This document shows positions 30,645 to 40,439 of a stretch of 64,000 nt of DNA, one piece after another. Position numbers and translations under genes: made by a program. The stretch comes from Arthrobacter sp. GMC3. GTDB taxonomy: Bacteria > Actinomycetota > Actinomycetes > Actinomycetales > Micrococcaceae. Numbering within the stretch: the first letter of the stretch is position 1; each line of letters opens with the position of its first letter. Under the pieces are notes generated by a model. The model was given only the letters and a program-made list of their open reading frames with translations. It did not search any database and was not told the origin of the DNA. The stretch spans positions 62,001 through 126,000 of the forward strand of contig NZ_PJIO01000003.1 in the NCBI RefSeq assembly GCF_002929305.1, in the 5' to 3' direction.

Positions 30645-31400
30645 CTAGTCCTCTTCAAGCGCCGCAAGAACTTCGGCGCTGATGTCTGCGTTGGAGTAGA
30701 TGTTCTGGACATCGTCCAAATCTTCCAAGGCGTCGTAGAGCTTCATGAACTTGCGGGCGTTGTCCACGTCGAGTTCAACCTGCATGGACGGGACAAAACC
30801 AGCCTCGTCGGATTCGTACTCAATGCCAGCTTCGGCCAACGCCGCACGCACGGCCGGAAGGTCGGCGGTATCGCAGATGATCTCGAAGTTCTCGCCCTCA
30901 TCCTTGACCTCTTCGGCGCCGGCATCCAGGACGGCCATGAGCAGATCGTCTTCGGTGAGACCGTTCTTGGGGAGGCCAACAATTCCCTTGCGGGTAAACA
31001 TGTAGGCGACCGACCCGGGATCTCCCATGTTGCCGCCGTTGCGGCCCACAGCGAGGCGCACCTCGGAGGCTGCGCGGTTCTTGTTGTCCGTCAAACATTC
31101 GATCAGGATGGCGGTGCCCTGCGGACCGTAGCCCTCGTACATGATGGTCTGGTAGTCCACGGCGTCGCCAAGCAGGCCCGCGCCACGCTTGATGGCACGG
31201 TCAATGTTGTCGGCCGGGACCGAGGTCTTCTTGGCCTTGGAGACGGCCAGTTCCAGGGCCGGATTGCCCTGAAGGTCGGCTCCGCCACCGCGGGCGGCAA
31301 CTTCAATGGTCTTGATCAGTTTGGCGAACGACTTGGCGCGACGACTGTCAAGAATCGCCTTCTTGTGCTTGGTTGTTGCCCATTTGGAGTGGCCTGACAT
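30645..31400 (-). CDS. YebC/PmpR family protein
   Basis: A 251-residue member of the YebC/TACO1 family, described as transcriptional regulators and, more recently, as helpers of translation at difficult sequences. The N-terminus [20 protein letters not shown] is diagnostic. Other conserved parts are [40 protein letters not shown] and the acidic C-terminus. It sits in the frequent actinobacterial order pdxT-yebC-ruvC-ruvA-ruvB. The pdxT stop is two bases upstream. Confidence 0.96.
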   Translation of the reverse strand: MSGHSKWATTKHKKAILDSRRAKSFAKLIKTIEVAARGGGADLQGNPALELAVSKAKKTSVPADNIDRAIKRGAGLLGDAVDYQTIMYEGYGPQGTAILIECLTDNKNRAASEVRLAVGRNGGNMGDPGSVAYMFTRKGIVGLPKNGLTEDDLLMAVLDAGAEEVKDEGENFEIICDTADLPAVRAALAEAGIEYESDEAGFVPSMQVELDVDNARKFMKLYDALEDLDDVQNIYSNADISAEVLAALEED

Positions 31401-31402
31401 GG

Positions 31403-32113
31403 TTACGCTTCTCCTTTAATCATTCGGATAAACAGTTCGTGGATGCGGCGCTCACCCGTCACTTCCGGGTGGAAGGAGGTGGCCAGCAAATGCTGTGAAC
31501 GAACGGCTACCGCACGGACTTCTGGAACGATTCTAGCGTTTTGCGCCTCGGCGTGTTGCGCACCGGGCACTTCAACACTGGCCAGTACCGTCACCGAGGG
31601 GCCAACCCGTTCCACCCAGGGCGCCCGGATGAAGACGGCATGGACGGGCGTTTCGACCTCTCCAGCTGGTGCAAGGCCGGTAAAGTCCAGTGACGTTTCA
31701 AAGGAATCTACCTGCCGGCCAAAGGCATTGCGGCGGACGGTGATGTCCAGGCCGCCAAGGGTTTGTTGGGCGGTTCCGTTCATGTCCTTGGCGGGATCGG
31801 CTATCTCGTCGGCGAGCAGGATCATGCCGGCGCAGCTCCCATAGATCGGCAGACCGGCGGCAATTCGCTCCCGCAGCGGCTCGCGCAGGCCAAAGATGCG
31901 GGTGAGTTTGTCGATGGTGGTCGATTCGCCGCCAGGGAGGATCAGCCCGTCCACTGCGGCGAGTTCGCCCGGGCGTCTGACACTGACCGCGGTAGCGCCA
32001 CAAGCCTCAACGGCCCGGGCGTGTTCACGGACATCGCCCTGCAAGGCCAAAATGCCGATCAGTGGTTGTTTGCGTGTACTGGACGCTTGGTTTTCTGGGT
32101 TGATCTCACTCAC
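31403..32113 (-). CDS. pdxT: Pyridoxal 5'-phosphate synthase glutaminase subunit
   Basis: Class I glutaminase that feeds ammonia to PdxS for vitamin B6 synthesis. The nucleophile is in [13 protein letters not shown] and the His/Glu pair is in [27 protein letters not shown] is the conserved oxyanion region. I start at the GTG reading VSEINPENQ, which leaves 236 residues including an extended leader of about 15 residues. A longer reading gives cysteine- and proline-rich sequence unlike the family. Its partner pdxS is 4 kb away, separated by the asnB-like island rather than adjacent. Confidence 0.94.
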   Translation of the reverse strand: MSEINPENQASSTRKQPLIGILALQGDVREHARAVEACGATAVSVRRPGELAAVDGLILPGGESTTIDKLTRIFGLREPLRERIAAGLPIYGSCAGMILLADEIADPAKDMNGTAQQTLGGLDITVRRNAFGRQVDSFETSLDFTGLAPAGEVETPVHAVFIRAPWVERVGPSVTVLASVEVPGAQHAEAQNARIVPEVRAVAVRSQHLLATSFHPEVTGERRIHELFIRMIKGEA

Positions 32114-32244
32114 TTTTCCATCATAGGTGGGCGGAATCTCACACAGTGCACATCTCTTACGCGCCGCGACGCTTGGCAGGCTGCCAAGCCACAAGCCGGT
32201 AGCATTGACCGAGGACTGACGTACTAAAGATGAGGTAAGCGAGT

Positions 32245-34929
32245 ATGTGCGGAATCGCCGGTTACTACGGTTATGGAGCGGATGAAACGCTCCTGCAGGA
32301 GATGAACGCGTGCATTGTGCACCGCGGCCCCGATGGTGAGGGCATCTACACGCATGGCAACGTGGGATTGGCGCACCGTCGCCTGTCCATCATCGATGTG
32401 GCCCACGGCCAGGAACCCATGTACAGCGCCGACGGCGAAACGGTTCTAATCTACAACGGCGAGGTCTACAACTACCTTGACCTGCGCGCCGAACTTGAGG
32501 CCTTGGGACGGACGTTCTCCACCAAGTCCGACACCGAAGTGGTACTCCAGTCCTACGAGGAATGGGGCGACGCGGCCTTCGATAAGTTCAACGGCATGTT
32601 TGGCTTCGCCATCCACGACCGGAAAAACAACCGCCTGGTTTTGGCCCGCGACCACTTCGGCATCAAGCCGCTGTATTACGCAACCTCCGGCACACCCGAA
32701 GCGCCCACCCTGTTGTTCGGCTCGGAGATCAAGCCGCTGCTGGCTGCCGCCAAGATCGACACCGCCGTCAACGAGCGGATCCTGTTCCGCTACCTGCAGT
32801 TCCGCATCCACGACGAAGAGGCCGAGACCTTCTTCGAGGGCGTGCACAAGCTGATGCCCGGCGAGAAGCTGGTGCTGAACACGGTGGACACCGAGGCCGG
32901 CCCGGCCGGCACCATCACCATCAGCCCGTACACCCGGTTCAAGGAAGAACTGGCTGAACTGGCCAAGATTGAAACCCCTTACTCCAAGGCCGTCATCGAC
33001 GAATACCGGGAACGGTTCACCGAGGGTGTCCGCCTGCGCCTGCAGTCAGAGGTCCCCGTGGGTACCGCCCTGTCAGGCGGACTGGACTCATCCGCCGTCG
33101 TGGTTACCATCAACAAGCTGATGCAGGAAAAGGCGGCCGCCACGGACTCCCTCGGGGCCCAGCAGCAGACGTTCTCCGCGGTGTTCCCGAACTCGCTCAA
33201 TGACGAGGAAAAGTACGCCGACGCCGTGCTTGCCCGTTGCGAAGGCAACGTCATCAGCCACAAGATCCGCCCGCAGGCCTCCGAATTTGTTGAGGACCTG
33301 GAGGACTTTGTGCGCACCATGGAGGAGCCCATCATCTCCTCGGGCCCGTACGCCCAGTACCAGGTGATGCGGGAAGCCTCCAAGCACGTCACCGTGCTCC
33401 TCGACGGCCAGGGTGCCGATGAGATGATGGCCGGCTACATCCCTTACTACTTCGCGTACCTGCGCCAGCTCAAGAAGAACGGCCAGAACGCGAAGCTCGC
33501 CAAGGAACTGGTTTCCAGCTCGGACATCCTGTTCCGCCTGGCCCGTTTCCGCATTCAGGGAGCCCTGACCTTCAAGAAGGCCGCCGGGATCACTCCCCTG
33601 TTGAACAAGAAGTTCACGGCCCAGTACAAGTCTGAGACGTTCTCCAACATCCCGGACAACTTGAAGCTGCGTCTCATTGACGACCTCTTCCACAAGTCCC
33701 TGCCGGCAGTGCTGCGCTACGAGGACAAAAACACCATGCGCTTCTCCTTGGAGGGCCGCGTGCCGTTCCTGGACAAGGAAGTGGTGAAGTTCCTCTTCAG
33801 CCTCTCCGATGAGTCCATCATCAAGGGCGGTTGGAACAAGCGCATCCTGCGTGACGCCACCCGCGATCTGCTGCCCGAGATGATCAGCAACCGTCGCAAC
33901 AAGATCGGCTTCACCACCCCCGAGGCCGAATGGTTCGGGTTGATGAAGGAAAAGATCTACGAGATCTTCCTGTCCTCCTCCTTCGGGTCCCGCCCGTACT
34001 GGAACCAGGACGCCGTCATTTACGCGTTCGAAGAATACTTGAGCGGCAAGTCCGCCGGGTCCACCATGGTCTTCTGGCGCCTGATCAACACCGAGCTGTG
34101 GCTGCGCGAATTCTTCGACGAGCCCGAGGTTAAAGCCGGGATTATTGGCAAGAGCGACTACGTGCCCAACGCCGAGAAGTCCCTGGACATCACGGTTCCG
34201 GATAACGCCGGCACGTTCCGCCGCTACCCGCTGCGTACAGAGGTTTTCTACAAGGAAACCGATTTTGACCCGGCCGTGATGACGTACATCAAGCGCTTCT
34301 TCGACGGGCTTCCCGACGCCGGTGCCGAGCACCTTGCTGCGACCGCCGACACGCCGTGGTACTTGTTTGTCTCGGAAAAGATCGTGGCCATGACACAGGG
34401 CCGCTCCATCCCGGTCTGGGACATCAAGGTGAGCGGCGCCGCCCGCTTCTTTAGCAAGTTCGTCACCCGCAACCCCGGCGGTATTGGTCTGGCCAGCCCC
34501 TGGTCCATGCAGCTGGCCATCGACGAGGTGGGCCTGCCGCGCATCATGTATGCCTCCGCCCGTAGCGTTTTGGGCAAGTTGCAGGGTAAATCGGGCGTGT
34601 TCTATGAGGTTGTGGGTCACAACATCAACGCGATCGACGGCGCCGCCGGCTACCAGGTGGGCACCTCCACCCACTCGGTGAAGTACGCCCCCCTAGACCC
34701 CGACGGCGTCGCAGCGCGCCTGAGTGCCTTGGTGCGGGACCTGGTGCCTGCTGAGTACGCCGCCACCTTTGCCGGCACAGCCATCATGGACGCCAACGAC
34801 CTTGGCGTGGTGGCCCTGGGCCACGACACCAAGCTGTCCAAGACCGTCCTGCAAGACATCTTCCGTGACAACCCGCAGGGCCAGACGACCGAAACGACAC
34901 CCATGTCGCTGGTCTTCACCCAAAAATAG
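32245..34929 (+). CDS. Asparagine-synthetase-like amide synthase fused to CofE-like ligase
   Basis: An 894-residue, three-part protein. Residues 1-220 are a class II glutaminase beginning MCGIAGYYGYG (Cys2 nucleophile, HRGPDGEG, YNGEVYNY). Residues about 240-630 are the asparagine-synthetase synthase domain with pyrophosphate loop SGGLDSS at 277-283 and LDGQGADEMMAGY. Residues about 655-894 are not part of normal AsnB. This module resembles F420-0:gamma-glutamyl ligase (CofE), with SEKIVAMTQGR (710-720), PLDPDGVAARL (816-826) and IMDANDLGVVALG (847-859). Normal AsnB or the NAGGN amidotransferase ends near 600-640. It is oriented against its neighbours pdxT and pdxS. A GNAT gene follows. The product is unknown; an amidated peptide is an inference. 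Confidence 0.85.
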   Translation: MCGIAGYYGYGADETLLQEMNACIVHRGPDGEGIYTHGNVGLAHRRLSIIDVAHGQEPMYSADGETVLIYNGEVYNYLDLRAELEALGRTFSTKSDTEVVLQSYEEWGDAAFDKFNGMFGFAIHDRKNNRLVLARDHFGIKPLYYATSGTPEAPTLLFGSEIKPLLAAAKIDTAVNERILFRYLQFRIHDEEAETFFEGVHKLMPGEKLVLNTVDTEAGPAGTITISPYTRFKEELAELAKIETPYSKAVIDEYRERFTEGVRLRLQSEVPVGTALSGGLDSSAVVVTINKLMQEKAAATDSLGAQQQTFSAVFPNSLNDEEKYADAVLARCEGNVISHKIRPQASEFVEDLEDFVRTMEEPIISSGPYAQYQVMREASKHVTVLLDGQGADEMMAGYIPYYFAYLRQLKKNGQNAKLAKELVSSSDILFRLARFRIQGALTFKKAAGITPLLNKKFTAQYKSETFSNIPDNLKLRLIDDLFHKSLPAVLRYEDKNTMRFSLEGRVPFLDKEVVKFLFSLSDESIIKGGWNKRILRDATRDLLPEMISNRRNKIGFTTPEAEWFGLMKEKIYEIFLSSSFGSRPYWNQDAVIYAFEEYLSGKSAGSTMVFWRLINTELWLREFFDEPEVKAGIIGKSDYVPNAEKSLDITVPDNAGTFRRYPLRTEVFYKETDFDPAVMTYIKRFFDGLPDAGAEHLAATADTPWYLFVSEKIVAMTQGRSIPVWDIKVSGAARFFSKFVTRNPGGIGLASPWSMQLAIDEVGLPRIMYASARSVLGKLQGKSGVFYEVVGHNINAIDGAAGYQVGTSTHSVKYAPLDPDGVAARLSALVRDLVPAEYAATFAGTAIMDANDLGVVALGHDTKLSKTVLQDIFRDNPQGQTTETTPMSLVFTQK

Positions 34930-34941
34930 TCACATTGCGCG

Positions 34942-34979
34942 CAGGCGCGGCACGGGGCGTGATCCCTGTGCCGCGCCTG
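34942..34979. terminator. Hairpin between the asnB-CofE fusion and GNAT
   Basis: CAGGCGCGGCACGGG pairs with CCCTGTGCCGCGCCTG with one mismatch around a short loop, 12 bases after the stop codon. No T run follows, so read-through into the GNAT gene is possible. Confidence 0.65.
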
Positions 34980-35021
34980 ACATCGTTAACACCCTCCGCA
35001 CCACCAGAATCGAGACTCACC

Positions 35022-35717
35022 ATGGTCACCCTTGCCGACTGCCAGCGAACGCAACATGCCTGGTTCAAGGCAGTTGCCGAAGCTACTGGCGGGCGATCAT
35101 TTAGCACGCACCGGATGGAATGGGTGTGGCTGCCTCGGACCCGGGAGATGCTCTGCATGTTCCCGACCGAAATTAATGAAACGGGGCTGCTTCCGGCTCT
35201 TGCCGAGGCTGAACGGCGTGGCGCCACCGTGGTGGGCGTGTGGCTCAATGCGGCCGTTAAGGGCACCATGCTGGCCGACTACCGTTTCGAACCCGGTTGG
35301 CAGCCCTGGTGGATGACGCTTCCGTTGGATTTGGAACGGATCGTGGATTCGGTCGACGGCGATTCCAGGGTGAGCGTCAACAACCCTGCCGGTGCGGTGT
35401 GCGTTCTGGAACCCCGTCAGGCGTGGCTTGCCACGGCCCGGGTTGATGGTGAAGTGGCCGGGCAGTCGTACGTCTTCATGCCCCCCAACGAGCGCAAGAA
35501 GAATCTGGCGGGCATCTTTGACATGGAAGTGGCCCCGGAACACCGCCGTCAGGGCCTGGGGACACAGCTGCTGAACAAACTCTCGGAAACCGCGTTCGAC
35601 GCCGGTGCCGAACATTTGCTGCTCAACGCCACGCCAGAGGGACAGCGGCTCTATAGGAACTACGGATTCGAACTCATCGGCAAGGGCCAGACGTGGTGGT
35701 ATCACCTGCCCAGGTAG
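35022..35717 (+). CDS. GNAT family N-acetyltransferase
   Basis: A 231-residue protein starting MVTLADCQRTQHAWFK. The first 110 residues have no clear family but contain tryptophan-rich stretches (EWVWLP, WQPWWMTLPLDLE). The C-terminal 110 residues are a GNAT domain: IFDMEVAPEHRRQGLGTQLL carries the acetyl-CoA loop RRQGLG, and LNATPEGQRLYRNYGFELIG is motif B. It follows the asnB-CofE fusion on the same strand after 92 bases with a hairpin between, so they could share a pathway. An earlier in-frame start at 34935 lies inside the hairpin region and is less likely. Confidence 0.85.
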   Translation: MVTLADCQRTQHAWFKAVAEATGGRSFSTHRMEWVWLPRTREMLCMFPTEINETGLLPALAEAERRGATVVGVWLNAAVKGTMLADYRFEPGWQPWWMTLPLDLERIVDSVDGDSRVSVNNPAGAVCVLEPRQAWLATARVDGEVAGQSYVFMPPNERKKNLAGIFDMEVAPEHRRQGLGTQLLNKLSETAFDAGAEHLLLNATPEGQRLYRNYGFELIGKGQTWWYHLPR

Positions 35718-35730
35718 CCGCCCCACCCCC

Positions 35731-35810
35731 GACGCCGTATCACTTTTGGCGCACTTTAAGGCGACGCCGTATCACTTTTGGCGCATTTTTGGGCGACGCC
35801 GTATCAGGAC
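35731..35810. repeat. Left terminal repeats, three copies, 32-bp period
   Basis: Copies 1 and 2 share the 23-base unit that begins GACGCCGTATCACTTTTGG and ends CGCA. Copy 3 keeps only GACGCCGTATCA. They begin at 35731, 35763 and 35795, a spacing of exactly 32 bases. Confidence 0.9.
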
Positions 35811-36074
35811 GGTAACGGCGCAACTTGCCCGGTGATCCCCGCACGGTTTCCTTGACCGCGGCCACATTCGCGTTTTCGGCCGGAGAGGCAAACGTCTGCG
35901 GTTGTGTGCCGTACTGGGTCTGGAGCGGTTTGTTGTAAAAGCAGACAGGCACACAGCAGGGGTTCGTCGTCGTTCTTCACTGGCTTGGCCGGGTAAATCA
36001 GCAGTCCAGCAAAAGGTTGGACTACGGGGACAATCCTCGAGTCCGGGTGCTGCGAAAATGGCCACCAACGCAAA

Positions 36075-36106
36075 CAGGTGAGGGAGAAATGAATCTCCCT
36101 CACCTG
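36075..36106. other. Hairpin inside the element
   Basis: A perfect 13-base stem CAGGTGAGGGAGA with TCTCCCTCACCTG surrounds a six-base loop, just inside the right repeats. It could act as a terminator or be part of the element's structure. Confidence 0.7.
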
Positions 36107-36118
36107 CTTGCTCATGAA

Positions 36119-36194
36119 GTGATACCGCGTTCCCGAAAAACACGCCAAAGGTGATACCGCGTCTGACGAAAACCCACCAAAAGTGATACGGCGT
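36119..36194. repeat. Right terminal repeats, three inverted copies, 32-bp period
   Basis: The units GTGATACCGCGT, GTGATACCGCGT and GTGATACGGCGT begin at 36119, 36151 and 36183. Read on the minus strand they mirror the left end, including the CTTTTGG extension of the outermost copy. Confidence 0.9.
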
Positions 36195-36203
36195 TGGTAC
36201 CGG

Positions 36204-37106
36204 CTACCAGCCGCGCTCGGCCAGGCGGTGCGGCTCGGGGAGGTCGGCGACGTTGATGCCCACCATGGCCTCGCCCAGGCCGCGGGAGACCTCGGCAATG
36301 ACGGAGGGGTCATCGTAGAAGGTGGTGGCCTTCACGACGGCGGCCGCACGCTGGGCCGGGTTGCCGGACTTGAAAATGCCGGAACCAACGAAGACGCCGT
36401 CGGCGCCAAGCTGCATCATCATGGCGGCGTCGGCCGGGGTGGCGATGCCACCGGCGGTGAACAGGACCACGGGGAGCTTGCCGGTCGCGGCAATCTCCTT
36501 GACGAGTTCGTACGGGGCTGCCAATTCCTTCGCGGCAACGTACAGCTCGTCTTCCGGCAGTGCAGCCAGTTTGGCGATCTGGGCGCGAATCTTGCGCATG
36601 TGACCGGTGGCGTTGGAGACATCGCCTGTGCCGGCCTCACCCTTGGAACGGATCATGGCGGCACCCTCATTAATGCGGCGCAGGGCCTCGCCGAGGTTGG
36701 TGGCGCCACAGACGAAGGGAACCTTGAAGTTCCACTTGTCGATGTGGTGCTCGTAGTCGGCCGGGGTCAGGACCTCGGACTCGTCAACATAGTCAACACC
36801 CAAGGACTGCAGAACCTGGGCTTCGACAAAATGCCCGATGCGAGCCTTGGCCATCACGGGGATGGACACCGCGGCAATGATGGCGTCAATCATGTCGGGA
36901 TCGCTGGCACGGGACACTCCACCCTGGGCGCGAATGTCCGCAGGGACTCGTTCCAAGGCCATGACGGCGACGGCACCGGCATCCTCGGCAATCTTGGCCT
37001 GCTCAACGTTGACGACGTCCATAATAACGCCACCTTTGAGCATCTCGGCCATCCCGCGCTTTACCCTGCTGCTGCCAGTCACCGCTGATACATCGCTTGT
37101 AGACAC
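36204..37106 (-). CDS. pdxS: Pyridoxal 5'-phosphate synthase subunit PdxS
   Basis: Forms PLP from ribose 5-phosphate, glyceraldehyde 3-phosphate and ammonia supplied by PdxT. The 300-residue barrel protein shows [20 protein letters not shown], the lysine region [26 protein letters not shown] and [17 protein letters not shown], all standard. The start is GTG ([11 protein letters not shown]). The repeat-bearing element ends only ten bases beyond its stop codon, so whatever used to follow (probably pdxT directly) has been displaced. Confidence 0.97.
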   Translation of the reverse strand: MSTSDVSAVTGSSRVKRGMAEMLKGGVIMDVVNVEQAKIAEDAGAVAVMALERVPADIRAQGGVSRASDPDMIDAIIAAVSIPVMAKARIGHFVEAQVLQSLGVDYVDESEVLTPADYEHHIDKWNFKVPFVCGATNLGEALRRINEGAAMIRSKGEAGTGDVSNATGHMRKIRAQIAKLAALPEDELYVAAKELAAPYELVKEIAATGKLPVVLFTAGGIATPADAAMMMQLGADGVFVGSGIFKSGNPAQRAAAVVKATTFYDDPSVIAEVSRGLGEAMVGINVADLPEPHRLAERGW

Positions 37107-37212
37107 AAAAAACCCCTCTGGGAAGGAACGAACTAGTGGAAACCCGAAAACGTGACATGTTTCACGGGTGCGCTCATTCTATTCCGGGGCCCAGAGGGGA
37201 GAAAAACGAGTG

Positions 37213-37839
37213 TTACTGTCCGTTCGGCACCGCTTGTGCCAGCGCCTGGCGACGCACCGTGCCCACCCGTTGGAAGATGGTCACCAGGCTGGCAATCGCC
37301 AGCAGGACCAGTACGACGGCGAGCACGGCTTGGGGAATTCCCAGGCCTACCAGCCCGGTCGCCACCAAAACAACCACGAGCCGGTCGGACCGTTCGGCAA
37401 TGCCGACGTTGGCGGTCATGCCCAAGCCTTCGGCCCGCGCCTTCGCGTAGGAGACGATGGAACCAAGAACCAGGCACGTCAACGCCATGGCGGCAATGAA
37501 GTGGTTGTTTCCACCGGTGTAGAACCAGATGACGATGCCCGCGAAAACGGCGCCGTCTCCCACCCGATCTAGGGTCGAGTCAAGAAACGCACCCCACTTG
37601 CCGGAGCGGCCCAGCAGGCGCGCCATCAGCCCGTCAATAATATCGGAGAAAACAAAGATGGTGATGACCACGGTGCCCCAAAAAAGTTCACCCAGGGGGT
37701 AGCCGATCAGGGCGCCGGCGGCAACGCCGAGCGTGCCAATAATGGTCACGGCGTCGGGTGAAACCTTCAGGCGCACCAATAGCGCAGCAACCGGGGTGAA
37801 GATGGCCGCAAAGAGCGCGCGGGCGTACTTGTTGAGCAT
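37213..37839 (-). CDS. pgsA: Phosphatidylinositol phosphate synthase (CDP-alcohol phosphotransferase)
   Basis: Transfers a phosphatidyl group from CDP-diacylglycerol to inositol phosphate, the first committed step to phosphatidylinositol and its mannosides. It has 208 residues from MLNKYARALFAAI; a TTG precedes this ATG. The CDP-alcohol motif is complete: DIIDGLMARLLG followed by GAFLDSTLDR gives the D-x2-D-G-x2-A-R-x8-G-x3-D-x3-D pattern. About six membrane helices are visible. Actinobacterial homologues in this context, beside HIT and thrS, are PIP synthases. A second phosphatidyl-transferase activity cannot be excluded by sequence alone. Confidence 0.9.
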   Translation of the reverse strand: MLNKYARALFAAIFTPVAALLVRLKVSPDAVTIIGTLGVAAGALIGYPLGELFWGTVVITIFVFSDIIDGLMARLLGRSGKWGAFLDSTLDRVGDGAVFAGIVIWFYTGGNNHFIAAMALTCLVLGSIVSYAKARAEGLGMTANVGIAERSDRLVVVLVATGLVGLGIPQAVLAVVLVLLAIASLVTIFQRVGTVRRQALAQAVPNGQ

Positions 37840-37848
37840 CAATAAACC

Positions 37849-38412
37849 CTATTCGACGGTGTTCCAGGCGGTGGCCACTTGCTCGCGCACGTCGCCCAAC
37901 GTCTGGGTGATGGCCTTGGTACCGGCAATGATCGGCAGAAAATTTCCGTCGCCACCCCAGCGCGGGACAATGTGTTGGTGCAGGTGGGCCGCAATGCCGG
38001 CACCGCCTGTCACCCCTTGGTTCATGCCCAGGTTGAACCCGGAAGGGTTGGCAACGGCCCGCAAAACCCGCATGGCCTGCTGGGACAGTGCCGCAAACTC
38101 GGCAGTTTCGGCCACCGTCAGGTCCGTGTAGTCGGGGACATGACGGTAGGGGCACACCAGAAGATGCCCGGGGTTGTAGGGGAAGAGGTTCAGCACGACG
38201 TAGGCAAGCTCGCCTCGGAAAACAATCAGCGACTGCTCGTCGTCGCGGGACGGCGCCTCACAGAAGGGGCAGTCGTGGCTGCCGGTGACTTGCTCACCAC
38301 TTTTGACGTAGGCGAGCCGGTGCGGCGTCCAGAGCCGTTGGAACGCATCAGGAACTCCTGGGAGTTCAAAATCATCCATCACCGGCCCGGACGCCCCACC
38401 GAGTTCACTCAC
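37849..38412 (-). CDS. HIT family nucleotide hydrolase/phosphorylase
   Basis: A 187-residue member of the histidine-triad superfamily. The triad is [10 protein letters not shown] and the zinc-type region near the N-terminus has [35 protein letters not shown] matches the Ap4A phosphorylase-like actinobacterial branch. The GTG start overlaps the thrS stop by four bases (GTGA), and pgsA follows after nine bases, the usual actinobacterial thrS-HIT-pgsA order. Confidence 0.93.
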   Translation of the reverse strand: MSELGGASGPVMDDFELPGVPDAFQRLWTPHRLAYVKSGEQVTGSHDCPFCEAPSRDDEQSLIVFRGELAYVVLNLFPYNPGHLLVCPYRHVPDYTDLTVAETAEFAALSQQAMRVLRAVANPSGFNLGMNQGVTGGAGIAAHLHQHIVPRWGGDGNFLPIIAGTKAITQTLGDVREQVATAWNTVE

Positions 38413-40439
38413 GCTGTGCGGTTCCTGACTGCTTCAACAATCCGGGCAACAGCCTCTTCGACGGGCACGCCGTTGTCCTGGCTGCCGTCGCGGAAGCGGA
38501 AGGAAACCGCGTTGGCGTCGGCGTCGTCCCCGCCCGCGATCAGAACGAACGGGATCTTGTCCTTGCTGGCGGTACGGATCTTCTTCGGGAAGCGGTCGCT
38601 GGAGATGTCCACCTCGGCACGGATGCCAGCCTTCTTCAGCTGGGCGACGACGTCGAACATGTAGTCGTTGAACGCCTCTGCGACCGGGATAGCCACTACC
38701 TGAACGGGTGAGAGCCAGGCCGGGAATGCGCCTGCGTAGTGCTCGGTCAGCACACCCATGAAGCGTTCCACGGAGCCGAACAGGGCACGGTGGATCATGA
38801 CGGGACGCTGGCGGGTGCCGTCGGCGGCCTGGTACTCAAGCTCAAAGCGCTCGGGCAGGTTGAAGTCCAGCTGGATGGTGGACATCTGCCAAGTGCGGCC
38901 CAGCGCGTCCTTGGCCTGCACGGAGATCTTGGGGCCGTAGAACGCGGCACCACCGGGATCGGCCACGAGCTCAAGCCCGGATTCGCGTGCGACGTCGGCC
39001 AGAGTTTGAGTTGCCTCCTCCCACACTGCGTCTTCTCCCACAAACTTTTCCGGATCCTTGGTGGAGAGCTCCAGGTAAAAGTCGTTCAGGCCATAGTCCT
39101 TGAGCAGGGACAGGACAAAGTTCAGTGTCTCGGTGAGCTCATCCTTCATCTGCTCCTTGGTGCAGTAGATGTGGGCGTCATCCTGTGTCATGCCGCGCAC
39201 ACGGGTCAGGCCGTGCACCACACCTGACTTCTCGTAGCGGTACACCGAGCCGAACTCGAAAAGGCGCAGCGGCAGTTCACGGTAGGACCGTCCGCGAGAG
39301 CGGAAGATCAGGTTGTGCATGGGGCAGTTCATGGGCTTGAGGTAGTAGTCCTGGCCGGGCTTGCGCACCGTGCCATCCTCGTTCAGTTCCGCATCTACGT
39401 GCATGGGCGGGAACATGCCGTCCCGGTACCAGTCGAGGTGGCCGGAGACCTCATACAGGTTTGCCTTGGTGATGTGCGGGGTGTAGACAAAATCGTAGCC
39501 GGCCTCAACGTGGCGCTTGCGGGAGTAGTCCTCCATCTCCTTGCGGATGATCCCGCCCTTGGGGTGGAAAACGGGCAGGCCGGAGCCCAGCTCGTCGGGG
39601 AAGGAGAACAGGTCCAGTTCGACGCCGAGCTTGCGGTGGTCGCGGCGTTCAGCCTCAGCGATACGCTCCTGGTACGCCTTCAACGCGTCCTTGGTGGGCC
39701 ATGCCGTGCCGTAGATGCGCTGGAGCTGCTGGTTGTTCTGGTTGCCCAGCCAGTAGGCGGCGGAGCTGCGGGTCAGTGCGAACGCGTTGGAGATCAGCTT
39801 GGTGTTTTGCAGGTGCGGGCCGCGGCACAGATCACACCACAACACGTCGCCGCTCTTGCGGTCGATGTTGTCGTAGATCGTGATGTCGCCGGCGCCGACC
39901 TCAACGTTGACACCTTCACCTGCGGCGTCGGCGTCGGAGGCCTTGCCAAGAAGTTCCAGCTTGTACGGCTCGTTGGCCATGGCCTCGCGGGCCTCATCCT
40001 CGGAGACCACGCGACGGGCGAACTTTTGGTTCTGGTTGACGATCTTGAGCATCATCTTCTCAAGGGTCTTCAGATCCTCGGGCGTGAAGGGCTCGGTCAC
40101 GTCGAAGTCGAAGTAGAAACCGTCGGTGATGTACGGGCCGATGCCGAGCTTGGCGTCGGGGCGCAGCTGCTGCACGGCCTGAGCCATGACGTGGGCTGTG
40201 GAGTGGCGCAGCACGTTCAGCCCGTCCGGGGAGTCAATCGTGACACCTTCAACGACGGCGCCATCGTCCAGCGGCTGGTCCAGGTCCTTCAAGACCCCGT
40301 CAACGCGGGCAACAACGACCTCGCGACGTTCAAAGAACAGTTCCGCGCCGGTGGTGCCGGTGGCCACCGTGGTCGCAACGCCCTCGACATTAATGGTGAT
40401 CTGTGTATCCACTGGCACGGTAACTCCTTGATTTGTCAT
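38409..40439 (-). CDS. thrS: Threonyl-tRNA synthetase
   Basis: Class II synthetase charging tRNA-Thr, 676 residues from [13 protein letters not shown], which has GGAG eight bases upstream; a longer frame adds 79 unrelated residues. The domains are TGS (about residues 13-75), the editing domain with the HxxxH zinc motif ([17 protein letters not shown]) and a later cysteine (CDLCRGPHL), and the catalytic core. The core shows [20 protein letters not shown], and [14 protein letters not shown] is motif 2. The anticodon domain starts around [13 protein letters not shown]. Confidence 0.97.
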   Translation of the reverse strand: MTNQGVTVPVDTQITINVEGVATTVATGTTGAELFFERREVVVARVDGVLKDLDQPLDDGAVVEGVTIDSPDGLNVLRHSTAHVMAQAVQQLRPDAKLGIGPYITDGFYFDFDVTEPFTPEDLKTLEKMMLKIVNQNQKFARRVVSEDEAREAMANEPYKLELLGKASDADAAGEGVNVEVGAGDITIYDNIDRKSGDVLWCDLCRGPHLQNTKLISNAFALTRSSAAYWLGNQNNQQLQRIYGTAWPTKDALKAYQERIAEAERRDHRKLGVELDLFSFPDELGSGLPVFHPKGGIIRKEMEDYSRKRHVEAGYDFVYTPHITKANLYEVSGHLDWYRDGMFPPMHVDAELNEDGTVRKPGQDYYLKPMNCPMHNLIFRSRGRSYRELPLRLFEFGSVYRYEKSGVVHGLTRVRGMTQDDAHIYCTKEQMKDELTETLNFVLSLLKDYGLNDFYLELSTKDPEKFVGEDAVWEEATQTLADVARESGLELVADPGGAAFYGPKISVQAKDALGRTWQMSTIQLDFNLPERFELEYQAADGTRQRPVMIHRALFGSVERFMGVLTEHYAGAFPAWLSPVQVVAIPVAEAFNDYMFDVVAQLKKAGIRAEVDISSDRFPKKIRTASKDKIPFVLIAGGDDADANAVSFRFRDGSQDNGVPVEEAVARIVEAVRNRTA

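Larger units (their letters stand above)
35731..36194. mobile_element. Non-autonomous element (IS21-like ends, MITE-like)
   Basis: This 464-base block fills the otherwise gene-free stretch between the GNAT gene and pdxS. Each end carries three copies of a related unit, GACGCCGTATCACTTTTGG or a degenerate form, in inverted orientation. The left copies begin at 35731, 35763 and 35795. The right copies, on the other strand, lie at 36119, 36151 and 36183, so the period is exactly 32 bases at both ends. Multiple spaced terminal repeats in inverted orientation are known from IS21-family ends. The 300-base interior has only short, unlikely frames and a hairpin, so no transposase is present. No clear target duplication was found. 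Confidence 0.7.

Noticed and set aside
33088..34674. 528-codon open frame on the minus strand
   Set aside because: It is antisense to the asparagine-synthetase-like fusion and has the His/Gly/Val-rich composition of mirror frames.
35772..36143. 123-codon frame inside the repeat-bearing element
   Set aside because: It overlaps the terminal repeats, has no transposase motif and no ribosome site. It is read as non-coding filler of the element.
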